64,000 nucleotides of DNA from Hymenobacter montanus (GTDB lineage: Bacteria > Bacteroidota > Bacteroidia > Cytophagales > Hymenobacteraceae), in contig NZ_JACXAD010000007.1 of the NCBI RefSeq assembly GCF_014699115.1, positions 62,001-126,000 of the forward strand, written 5' to 3'. The notes beneath the pieces are model-generated. The model had not been told where the DNA came from. It ran no database searches and saw only the letters and a program-made list of their open reading frames with translations. The position numbers were made by a program, and so were the translations under genes. Shown in pieces: positions 16,135-23,364 of this stretch; the stretch's first letter is position 1, and every line of letters begins with the position of its first letter.

Positions 16135-16500
16135 TTAGGGTGGTGCCCCACGCGGGCGGCCAAAGGTATGCCAGTAGATGAGCAGGCAGAACAGGACGGC
16201 AAACCCCGCATTGGCCCGGCCCCATAAGAGCAGGTCGGGGGCCAGCCAGGCTTCCAGCGCGTTCATGCTGAGGATGAGAACGATTTGAGTGAGCGCGCCC
16301 CAGCGGCGGTACCGGCCGCTGACCACCCAAAGCGCCATACCGATTTCGGCCAGCCCAATCAGGCGCGTGAGCAGCCCCGCGTGCGTCGGCCCCAGAATGC
16401 GGGCCACGATGGCCGCGTGGCGCGGCACCAGCATGAGCAACTTGCAAAACAGGCCGTTGACCAGCCAGACCAAGGCAATAAAATAGCGCAAAGCATCCAT
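16135..16500 (-). CDS. DoxX-like membrane protein
   Basis: 121 residues with four membrane helices: YFIALVWLVNGLFCKLLM, LLTRLIGLAEIGMALWVVSG, LTQIVLILSMNALEAW and NAGFAVLFCLLIYWHTFG. The conserved N-terminal WLVNGLFCK and the GLAEIGMALWV stretch fit the DoxX-like family. It begins the four-gene operon and lies 12 bp from the DUF2071 gene. A nested palindrome (16502-16576) sits directly upstream, between it and the nuclease gene. Confidence 0.8.
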   Translation of the reverse strand: MDALRYFIALVWLVNGLFCKLLMLVPRHAAIVARILGPTHAGLLTRLIGLAEIGMALWVVSGRYRRWGALTQIVLILSMNALEAWLAPDLLLWGRANAGFAVLFCLLIYWHTFGRPRGAPP

Positions 16501-16501
16501 A

Positions 16502-16576
16502 GTAACGCGGACTCTGCGAGTCCGCGCGTGGGTTGTTCGGGGCCGTTTACTCGCGGACTCGCAGAGTCCGCGTTAC
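16502..16576. repeat. Nested palindrome, BIME-like
   Basis: A perfect 25-bp inverted repeat, 16502-16526 and 16552-16576, with a 25-bp spacer. Each arm is itself a hairpin: CGCGGACTC, 3-nt loop, GAGTCCGCG. This two-hairpin layout resembles BIMEs built from REP elements. The right arm reaches into the stop region of the nuclease gene. The sequence differs from the REPs beside the RAYT gene at 30.5-31.2 kb. Confidence 0.9.
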
Positions 16577-18015
16577 CGCGCCCGCCCTTTATCGACCAGC
16601 TTTTGCAGGCGGGCCTGTGTTTCGTGGGGTAAGGCGCTCAGTAAATCCAGGCCGGTGGCTTCTTCGATTTTATCGACCGACGTCAGGTATTGCTGCCAGT
16701 CAGACTTAATACCGTTGTCGTTAGGCGTGTCGATGGCCAGCACGCGGACGCCCGGGTCGGTGGCGAGCCGCTGGAGGTCATTCTGGCCCTCGGGCAGGAT
16801 GACCATCACTTTCCAGATGCGGGCGGGCACGGTAACGCGGCCCTGGTCGAGGGTTTGGGCGAAGCCGTTGGCGCCAGTCCCGCCCCGGCCATAGCTGCCC
16901 ATGATGACGTAGATTTCCTGGCCATGCTGCACTTGAGTGCGGCCGTATTCTTCGAGCTGGGCCCAGGTTTGCTGGTTATTGCGCGGGGCCTGGGGCACCA
17001 TATTGGTCATCAGGAAAGTGGCCGAGTTGGCGTCGAGGCTGGCGGTGCGGTCGCCGCTGGGGCAGTTGTGGCCTTTGTCGAAGCCGGAGCGGGCGTAGCT
17101 GGCGGGGGTGACCTGGTAGAACTGCCGCGGCAGGGCGGCATCGGGGCGGAAATCGTCCTGGCGGGGAGCCTGGCCAATATCGGCCCGGCCCAGGTGCCAG
17201 CTCACCCAGGTGGGAATGCCGCGCGCGCCATTGTAGCCGATGGTAAATTCGGGGTGGACGAGCAGGTAGTTGTTGGCGTTAGCCGGATCGGAGGTGGCCC
17301 CACTTGGATTGCCTAAGGCGAGGTTGCCGTCGTTGGGGTCGACCGAAGTAGGCCGGCGCGGCGGATTAGGCGATTGGATGGACGCTTGCGGCTTGTTGCC
17401 ATTGTCGAGGAAGCCGCCCGTAACGCCACCTGCCGCCCCGGCGGGACCCGTGGCCGTTTCGAGGGTGATGTCGTCGATGTCCAGCCGGTTTTTGGGGCCG
17501 CTGGTTTTGCGGATTTCCAGGCGAATGGGGCCGCTAGCATTGTTGGAGAACACGTGGGGCACTAGCTTCGGGCCGCTGGTGATAACGGGCGCCCCGGTGC
17601 GGGCGTAGGTGCGGCCCCCGTCGCGGCTCAGCCACAGCTCCCAGGTGCTGGGCCCGTCGGTGCCGTAGGCCGCGGCGCTGATGGTAATGCGCCGCACCCC
17701 GGTCGTCGCGTCGAAGTTCATGCGGATGCGGCCCTGGTTGCGGAGGCGGGCGGCGCGCTCGCCGGTTTTGTGGTCCTGGGGGCTGCTGCCAATGAGGGCG
17801 TCCTGAAAATGCCAGCCCCCCGTAGTCAGGGGCTCATCGGCTTCTTCGTAAGCGCCCTTGCTACCGGCTTCGAAAGTTTCGGGGAATGGGGTGGAGGTTG
17901 AAGTGGCGCGGGTTGAAGTGGTCAGCCGGGTACCGGCAGACGTACCCGATTCGGTGGGCTGCTGCGAGCAGGCGAGCAGGGCGAAGGCGATGGTGAGGTA
18001 AGCAGAAGAGTGCAT
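16573..18015 (-). CDS. Lipoprotein DNA/RNA non-specific endonuclease (NucA type)
   Basis: 480 residues. A signal peptide with lipobox LLAC (Cys16) predicts a lipoprotein of the cell envelope. Residues about 60-190 look like a beta-sandwich (IRMNFDATTGVRRITISAAA and IRLEIRKTSGPKNRLDIDDI). The C-terminal half is a beta-beta-alpha-metal nuclease: the DRGH box is DKGH at 313-316 with His316 as the likely general base, then NCPSGDRTAS and ATFLMTNMVPQAPRNNQQTW, very close to cyanobacterial NucA. It degrades DNA and RNA without sequence preference. A NuiA-like inhibitor domain is encoded about 3 kb away. Confidence 0.9.
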   Translation of the reverse strand: MHSSAYLTIAFALLACSQQPTESGTSAGTRLTTSTRATSTSTPFPETFEAGSKGAYEEADEPLTTGGWHFQDALIGSSPQDHKTGERAARLRNQGRIRMNFDATTGVRRITISAAAYGTDGPSTWELWLSRDGGRTYARTGAPVITSGPKLVPHVFSNNASGPIRLEIRKTSGPKNRLDIDDITLETATGPAGAAGGVTGGFLDNGNKPQASIQSPNPPRRPTSVDPNDGNLALGNPSGATSDPANANNYLLVHPEFTIGYNGARGIPTWVSWHLGRADIGQAPRQDDFRPDAALPRQFYQVTPASYARSGFDKGHNCPSGDRTASLDANSATFLMTNMVPQAPRNNQQTWAQLEEYGRTQVQHGQEIYVIMGSYGRGGTGANGFAQTLDQGRVTVPARIWKVMVILPEGQNDLQRLATDPGVRVLAIDTPNDNGIKSDWQQYLTSVDKIEEATGLDLLSALPHETQARLQKLVDKGRAR

Positions 18016-18223
18016 GGGTGCGAAAATACACCCCGCCTCGGCACTGACGGGCGTTCAGTCCGGTACTGGTGCGAGCCTGGCGGAGCGCTGAATTCGCACC
18101 AGCGCGGGCGATTTGCTGAGACGGTTAAAGAGCAACCATTGAGTTTGGTTCGGCGTTTTGCTGGCGGCGTGCCGTTGCGTAGCTTGGCACTTGCATTCCC
18201 TGTCATTTTTCGCTTACTCAATC

Positions 18224-18949
18224 ATGGAAGAAAACAACCTGGCCCCGACTCCCGAGTCGGTGCTTATTTCGCCCGCGGAAGCTGCCGAAGTACAAGCTCG
18301 ATTTTTTGCTCAGGTGTACGGCTGGATGGCGGCCGGCCTGGGGCTGACGGGGGGCGTGGCGCTGTTTGCGGCGTCCTCGCCCGCCCTGCTGGAATTCGTG
18401 TTCGGCACCCGCTTCGTCTTTTTAGGGCTCATTATTGCCGAACTGGTGCTGGTGAGCTTCCTCTCGGCCCGCGTATTCGACTGGAGCCAGAGCATGGTGC
18501 AAGCCACTTTTGTGGGCTACGCCGTGCTGAACGGGGTCACCCTGAGCTGCATTTTCCTCGCTTATACCTACTCTTCCATTGCCTCCACTTTTTTCGTGGC
18601 GGGCGGCACCTTTGGCGTGATGAGCCTGTACGGCTACTTTACCAAGCAGGACCTTTCGGGCTGGGGCAAGCTATTGAGTATGGCCCTCATCGGATTAGTA
18701 CTAGCCATGGTGGTGAACCTGTTCTGGGCCAACTCGGTGTTGCAAATTGTTACTTCCTTCGTCGGGGTGCTGCTGTTCGTGGCCCTGACCGCTTACGACA
18801 CCCAGAAACTGAAGCAGCTGGCGCTGCTCGGCCTAACGGAAGGCGAAGAGATGAGCAACAAAGCGTCCATCCTGGGGGCACTAATATTGTATATGGACTT
18901 CATCAACCTCTTCCTGTTTCTGTTGCGCATTTTTGGCCGGCGCCGGTAG
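18224..18949 (+). CDS. Bax inhibitor-1/YccA family membrane protein
   Basis: 241 residues from the ATG at 18224 (MEENNLAPTPESVLISPAEA); a longer frame to 18158 is not supported. Seven predicted membrane helices begin at VYGWMAAGLGLTGGVALFA. The C-terminal TAYDTQKLKQLA and DFINLFLFLLRIFGRRR match the UPF0005/BI-1 family, which forms pH-gated cation leak channels. It is convergent with selO and shares with it a 20-bp-stem terminator. Confidence 0.92.
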   Translation: MEENNLAPTPESVLISPAEAAEVQARFFAQVYGWMAAGLGLTGGVALFAASSPALLEFVFGTRFVFLGLIIAELVLVSFLSARVFDWSQSMVQATFVGYAVLNGVTLSCIFLAYTYSSIASTFFVAGGTFGVMSLYGYFTKQDLSGWGKLLSMALIGLVLAMVVNLFWANSVLQIVTSFVGVLLFVALTAYDTQKLKQLALLGLTEGEEMSNKASILGALILYMDFINLFLFLLRIFGRRR

Positions 18950-19041
18950 AAGCAACCACGACGCGACCTGCCAAGCCCCCGTTGCGGTATCACTTTGTGC
19001 TCGTCTGGCTCCCATCAGAACAACCCCGGGCACCACCCAGT

Positions 19042-19090
19042 CACCTAAAAAGCCCCGCTGAATCATCACATCAGCGGGGCTTTTTAGGTG
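19042..19090. terminator. Bidirectional terminator between the BI-1 gene and selO
   Basis: A perfect 20-bp stem (19042-19061 with 19071-19090) with a 9-nt loop, GC core GCCCCGCTGA and flanking A and T runs, lies between convergent genes. Confidence 0.92.
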
Positions 19091-19112
19091 AATGAGCAAA
19101 GCCAAAGCCCGC

Positions 19113-20711
19113 CTACGAGCTGCACGACAGCGTTGCGCAGCCGGGCATTTCCCAGGCCCAGTCGGGACGTTTGGCGGCAAATTCCTGGTGCTCGGGCTGC
19201 TCCGCGTACGGTTGCTTGAGAACTTCCATCAGCGTGTTCAAATAGGAGAGGTCTCCTCGCTCCGCCGCTTCAATGGCTCGCTGAGCCAGGTAGTTTCGCA
19301 GTACGTACTTGGGGTTGGCCCCCAGCATGGTGGCCTCTATGGCGGTGGCGGTGGTCGTCTCCTCCCGTAGCCGGGGCAGGTAGCGCCGCAGCCAGTCGAG
19401 CAGGGGGGAGTGCGCCGGGTTAGGCAGCGGAACGTAGGAGGCCGCGGCCAGCAGCTCGTGGAACCGGTCGTATTCCTGCTCCGGCGCGGCAATCAGGGCC
19501 GGTGCTACGTGCGAGAGCTGGCGGAAAAAAATGGTCATGTCAACCTCGGCCTCGGCTAGCGCCTCCAGCAAGCCGCCAATCAAGTGTACGTCCTCTTCAG
19601 TTTGGCGCGCCGTGAGGCCCAGCTTTTTCAGCAGGATTTCCTGCCGGGTGCGCTCGAAGGTCGACTCGTATACGTCCAGCCCCGGGCGCAGCAGCTCAAT
19701 GTCTCCCACCAGCAGGTAGAGCGCCTCGGCCAGGCGGGCTAGGTTCCACATCGCCACCTGGGGCTGCTGGCCGAAGGCGTAGCGGCGGGAGCCAAAATCG
19801 GTGGTGTTGGGCGTCCAGTCGGGGTCGTAGGGCTCCAGCCAGCCGTAGGGGCCGTAGTCGATGGTAAGGCCGAGGATGGACATGTTGTCGGTGTTCATCA
19901 CCCCGTGCACAAAGCCGACCGTCATCCAGTGCGCCACCATCACGGCGGTGCGGCGGCAGATTTCCTCGTACCAGCGTACGTACCCGGCCGGCGACGGCGA
20001 GCCCAACTCCGGAAAATGGTGCCGGATGACGTAGTCGGCCAGGGCCCGTAGGTTGTCGACTTCGCGAGCGGCTGCCATCATCTGGAAATTGCCGAAGCGG
20101 ATGAAGGTGGGGGCCACCCGGGCCACGATAGCACCCGGCTCCGGCTTGGCGTTGCCGTTGTAGAACATGTCGCGCACGACTAAGTCGCCGGTTCCCACCA
20201 GGCTCAGGGCCCGGGTGGTGGGCACCCCCAGGTAGTGCATGGCTTCGCTGCACAAAAACTCGCGTAGCGACGAGCGCAGCACGGCCCGGCCATCGGCCCG
20301 CCGCGAGTAGGGCGTGGGACCGGCCCCTTTAAGCTGGATTTCCCAGGAGCTGCCGTCAGTAGCCGTCACTTCGCCCAGGGAGATTGCGCGGCCGTCACCA
20401 AGCTGCCCGGCCCAATTACCGAACTGATGGCCGGCGTAGCGTGCGGCAAAGGGCTTCATAGTGTCCGTGACCAGGTTGCCGGCCAGGGCGTCGACCGTAG
20501 GGCCCCGCTCTGCCGGCCGGGCAATGCCGAGGTAAGCGGCCAGCTCATCGCACCAGGCCAGCAGGTGCGGGTCGCGCACGGGGGTGGGCTTCACCCGCGA
20601 ATAGGTGTAGCCGGGCACTTGGCGCGGGCGATTATCCCGGGCTACTTCGCCGCGCAGCTCATCGACGAAGGTGTTGTTGAATTCAAGTTGGTGCAGTTGC
20701 GGAGTAGCCAT
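19113..20711 (-). CDS. selO: Protein adenylyltransferase SelO
   Basis: 532 residues from the ATG at 20711 (MATPQLHQLEFNNTFVDEL). An in-frame ATG at 20816 adds 35 residues that resemble a signal peptide, but SelO acts in the cytosol in other bacteria, so the shorter form is preferred. It is a pseudokinase that transfers AMP to protein Ser/Thr/Tyr. Seen: KPFAARYAGHQFGNWAGQLGDGRA, KGAGPTPYSRRADGRAVLR, TRALSLV and HGVMNTDNMSILGLTIDYGP, plus the conserved C-terminal CSS in place of selenocysteine. Convergent with the BI-1 gene. Confidence 0.93.
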   Translation of the reverse strand: MATPQLHQLEFNNTFVDELRGEVARDNRPRQVPGYTYSRVKPTPVRDPHLLAWCDELAAYLGIARPAERGPTVDALAGNLVTDTMKPFAARYAGHQFGNWAGQLGDGRAISLGEVTATDGSSWEIQLKGAGPTPYSRRADGRAVLRSSLREFLCSEAMHYLGVPTTRALSLVGTGDLVVRDMFYNGNAKPEPGAIVARVAPTFIRFGNFQMMAAAREVDNLRALADYVIRHHFPELGSPSPAGYVRWYEEICRRTAVMVAHWMTVGFVHGVMNTDNMSILGLTIDYGPYGWLEPYDPDWTPNTTDFGSRRYAFGQQPQVAMWNLARLAEALYLLVGDIELLRPGLDVYESTFERTRQEILLKKLGLTARQTEEDVHLIGGLLEALAEAEVDMTIFFRQLSHVAPALIAAPEQEYDRFHELLAAASYVPLPNPAHSPLLDWLRRYLPRLREETTTATAIEATMLGANPKYVLRNYLAQRAIEAAERGDLSYLNTLMEVLKQPYAEQPEHQEFAAKRPDWAWEMPGCATLSCSS

Positions 20712-21179
20712 CGGAAGTTGGGTTGGAAAGGCTGGACCAGCGGACCAGAAAGTAAGGGCTATCAGCAGGCAAACGCTAATCAGCCGGGCGGGTTTGGTTG
20801 AGCTTGGGTTCGCCATGCTCCTGCTGCGGAACCTGAACGGGAGGCCGCGGAAGCAGCATCAGTAAAAAGGGTTGTTTGGAAGAATGCAAAAATGCCCCCG
20901 GCATAGGTCGGTGCTTTTCGCCGAAGCCCTTTAATGGGTGTTTAAAACGAAATTTGAGGTTAGTTGTAGGGACAGGCGTCCGAGGCTGAAATCACCAGCA
21001 ACTCTACGCGGCGGGCCAACTTCATCGCTAATGATTCCAGAAAGAGTCAATTTTATCTTGTTTATATTAAGTATATTTGCTGCCCAGACCCTACTTCGGT
21101 GAATATAAACCGGTGCTATATATTAGCGTTCCCACTTGGAAGGTGCTTATAGCTGATTACATTTTCAGCTTGCAATGCA
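20712..21179. other. Intergenic region upstream of the 460-residue protein gene
   Basis: 468 bp between divergent genes. It holds the ambiguous upstream start of selO (to 20816) and, on the right, AT-rich sequence with a possible -7 element at 21072-21079. No RNA gene, repeat or further coding frame was recognised. Confidence 0.6.
21072..21079 (+). promoter_or_regulatory. Possible promoter of the 460-residue protein/tRNA unit
   Basis: TATATTTG matches the -7 consensus TAnnTTTG. It lies about 100 bp before the ATG at 21180. No good TTG box is seen 17-23 bp upstream. Confidence 0.45.
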
Positions 21180-22562
21180 ATGAATCTACGCGCTTTATAC
21201 GATACGCTACGACAGCGCCGTCGGCCTGAAGATGTAGCGGACATGCTGCTGCCGCTACTGCAAGACAAGCTGACTGGGCAACAGAGCCTCACCCTGCGCA
21301 AAGCGGCTAATCATTCGCTGCGTCGGAGTGTGTGGCAATATTCAGCCATGGCAAGCATCTTTCGGCCGCCGCAGGGAGCAGACCGACAGGTGCGGAAGAC
21401 CGCGGAGTTGTTCGCCCAGGTGCCTCCTCCAGGCTTGCGCTATGATGTTCCCGCCGATGTGGAAGCTTTTCTGAAAAAAGTAAATCCCTTACTAGGCAAA
21501 CAGTTGGGCCACAATAATTACCTCACCGACCGTCTGGACCGCGCCGCCCGTGCCGCTTCGGGAATCGACCTGCCCAAGCGTCAGTACAACAAGCTTTTTC
21601 GCTCGGTCCGACACCTGGAGGAAAAGTTGCAAACTATGCTGGCAGAGCAACGCCGGGCCGAATTTGAACAGGTTGCCAAACATGGCCTGGCGCACGAGTT
21701 GAGCTACGAGGTTTTCGCGCAGGACTTAGACAGCGCCGCTTTTGTGGCCTACTACACTGCTCGCTGCAACATGCGCAGTGAGTTTACTATTGCCGGACAG
21801 CAGCGGGCCTACGATGAAGTAGCCGACATGTTGTTTCGGCGTTGTTCCGGCCGGCAGCCCTCGACCCTTGCGCGCTGGCTCGGGGCTACGCCAAGCCCAC
21901 CCGCTGCCACAGCCAATTGGTGGGCCATTGCCCATGTATATCCAGCACCAGAGGTATTAGCGCTGCTTACCAGCGAGCAGCAAGGTGAGCTGCTCGGTCG
22001 GTGGACTTCCTTGTTGCAAGAGCTAGCGGGTTATTTGCACGGAATATGGTCGCAAAACTCGTTTCAGCGGGATTCCATGATTGTCAAACGAGGAGATGAT
22101 TCATCAACCTGGAATGCGGCCGCTGGCTCCTGGAATAAGACCCGGGATAACTGGATAAACCTGCTCTACGCTCTGGGCATGGAGTTCGTGCTGGAAGAGA
22201 TGTGCTTTGGCAAAGTATTGCGTCTTATGGCTGCTGATGTAGTCGCCTGGCACCATAGAGCGGGCCAAGGACTAGACCCTAATACGCAAGTGTGGGCCGC
22301 TTTGCCCTTGCCCTGGGAGGTATTTTTGGGTACTGCTACTTGCACTCGGGCCCAGGTAGCGAGTGCTTGCCGACAGGCCGGCCTTGACCCCCTAAAGTCC
22401 GGCTGGCTGGCTCCCCGGCCTCACGGAGTAGTCCCGTTTCGGCCCACGCCGGAACTGGTGCACGGCGTGAGCGTCACGAATCCGTACCTTGCTGCCGTCT
22501 TAAAGCGTCACCGGTATTTCTCCGGAAAGCCCGTGTTACCGCTACGGCCCGAAGTGAATTAA
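21180..22562 (+). CDS. Unknown 460-residue protein upstream of two unusual tRNA genes
   Basis: 460 residues from the ATG at 21180. I recognise no family. The protein looks largely helical and basic at the N-terminus (MNLRALYDTLRQRRRPEDVA), with HNNYLTDRLDRAARAASGID and KQLGHNN near 125-140, a Trp-rich central part (SSTWNAAAGSWNKTRDNWIN), VVAWHHRAGQG, and a C-terminal KRHRYFSGKP. There is no signal peptide, membrane helix or nucleotide-binding loop. The stop at 22562 is 12 nt before an amber-type tRNA, which is followed after 2 nt by a second tRNA and then a strong terminator, so protein and tRNAs look co-transcribed. A role in binding, processing or guarding these tRNAs is inference. Confidence 0.75.
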   Translation: MNLRALYDTLRQRRRPEDVADMLLPLLQDKLTGQQSLTLRKAANHSLRRSVWQYSAMASIFRPPQGADRQVRKTAELFAQVPPPGLRYDVPADVEAFLKKVNPLLGKQLGHNNYLTDRLDRAARAASGIDLPKRQYNKLFRSVRHLEEKLQTMLAEQRRAEFEQVAKHGLAHELSYEVFAQDLDSAAFVAYYTARCNMRSEFTIAGQQRAYDEVADMLFRRCSGRQPSTLARWLGATPSPPAATANWWAIAHVYPAPEVLALLTSEQQGELLGRWTSLLQELAGYLHGIWSQNSFQRDSMIVKRGDDSSTWNAAAGSWNKTRDNWINLLYALGMEFVLEEMCFGKVLRLMAADVVAWHHRAGQGLDPNTQVWAALPLPWEVFLGTATCTRAQVASACRQAGLDPLKSGWLAPRPHGVVPFRPTPELVHGVSVTNPYLAAVLKRHRYFSGKPVLPLRPEVN

Positions 22563-22574
22563 TAAGCCAACGAT

Positions 22575-22649
22575 GATGAGGTAGTTCAGTGGGAGAACTC
22601 CCGGCTCTAATCCGGGTGGACGCAGGTTCGAGCCCTGCCCTCATCACCA
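22575..22649 (+). tRNA. tRNA with anticodon CUA (amber-reading, suppressor type)
   Basis: A complete 75-nt cloverleaf with all stems perfectly paired. Acceptor GATGAGG/CCTCATC; D stem GTTC/GAAC with loop AGTGGGA; anticodon stem CCCGG/CCGGG with 7-nt loop CTCTAAT; variable TGGAC; T stem GCAGG/CCTGC with loop TTCGAGC; discriminator A and encoded CCA. Counting U33 as the second loop base, positions 34-36 (22607-22609) are C-T-A, which pairs with UAG. First pair G1-C72 and A73 do not point clearly to one amino acid. Ordinary genes in the window end in TAG, so general amber recoding is unlikely. It is embedded 12 nt after a coding gene. Confidence 0.85.
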
Positions 22650-22651
22650 AC

Positions 22652-22724
22652 TCTGGTATAGCTCAGCGGAAGAGCGCCTGGCTCTTGGACCGGGTGGACG
22701 CAGGTTCGAGCCCTGCTACTAGAG
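22652..22724 (+). tRNA. tRNA-like gene with an 8-nt anticodon loop (Gln-like acceptor)
   Basis: Acceptor TCTGGTA/TACTAGA (one G-T pair); D stem GCTC/GAGC with loop AGCGGAA; anticodon stem CCTGG/CCGGG (one T-G pair); variable TGGAC; T stem GCAGG/CCTGC with loop TTCGAGC. The loop between the anticodon stems is CTCTTGGA, eight bases rather than seven, as in frameshift-suppressor tRNAs. Depending on register the anticodon is CUU, UUG or UGG. U1-A72 with G73 is typical of tRNA-Gln. No CCA follows (CACC instead). From CCGGG through the T stem it is identical over 27 nt to the preceding tRNA, so the two are related or gene-converted. Confidence 0.7.
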
Positions 22725-22741
22725 CACCGCTTACCTGGCTG

Positions 22742-22782
22742 AACAGAACGAGCCCGCTGTAATAGCGGGCTCGTTCTGTTTA
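22742..22782 (+). terminator. Terminator of the protein/tRNA unit
   Basis: A perfect 17-bp stem, 22742-22758 with 22764-22780 (core GAGCCCGCT/AGCGGGCTC), with a 5-nt loop and a short T run, lies 17 bp after the second tRNA. Confidence 0.9.
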
Positions 22783-23120
22783 TGCCGAGGGATAAGGCCC
22801 GCCGTGGCTGATACAGAAGCTAATGTATTCTCGTAGTCGGCAATTATTTGGACCGCCCCAGCCTCCGATACTGATTACACATATGGCGCTGGCGGCTCGC
22901 TGATTCCATCGAATCACAGGTTTGAGTTGCGCCCAGGCTTAAGTCGCGCCCAAGCAAGGCGTACTCACCAGCGCCTGACCTGGGCGTGGACCTGTCCAGC
23001 ACCTACGACAGAGGTCTGTCCTGGCGAGCTAATCGAATAATCCGTGTGCAAGTCCAAAGTGGACCTCATTATCGGTGACTTTTAGCAAGAACAAATCAAT
23101 GCGTAAACCAAGCATTAGCC
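22783..23120. other. Intergenic region after the tRNA unit
   Basis: 338 bp with no supported gene. It changes from GC-rich to AT-rich toward the right. A small GTCCA/TGGAC hairpin near 23050-23062 is the only structure seen. No attachment-site duplication of the tRNA ends was found. Confidence 0.5.
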
Positions 23121-23363
23121 TTATATTAAGTCTAAGTTCCTTCCTGAATACCACCCTGTGATCATATCCATTATATCACCTAAAATATCAGCTTCTACAT
23201 CATTTCCTTTTTCTTGTAGCTCTGAATAATAATTGTAGAACACATTATAAATCTCCTGCTTATTGAAACCATTAGTATTCAATTTAATGGCAAATTCACG
23301 AAGTGACTCCGTAGGTTCTTCAGAATTTAGTATTTGTTTTAAATCACTTCTGAACATATTCAT
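23121..23363 (-). CDS. Small AT-rich hypothetical protein directly after rsmE
   Basis: 80 residues (starting MNMFRSDLKQILNSEEPTES), acidic and helical, with no family I can name. The sequence is strikingly AT-rich beside the GC-rich rsmE, which points to recent acquisition. Its ATG begins 1 nt after the rsmE stop (TGAAATG), so it would be translated by coupling with rsmE. Small acidic proteins of this kind can be immunity or anti-toxin proteins, but nothing here proves it. Confidence 0.7.
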   Translation of the reverse strand: MNMFRSDLKQILNSEEPTESLREFAIKLNTNGFNKQEIYNVFYNYYSELQEKGNDVEADILGDIMDMITGWYSGRNLDLI

Positions 23364-23364
23364 T

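Noticed and set aside
22575..22649. Genome-wide reassignment of UAG
   Set aside because: Several ordinary genes in the window end in TAG at the expected place, so UAG works as a stop here.
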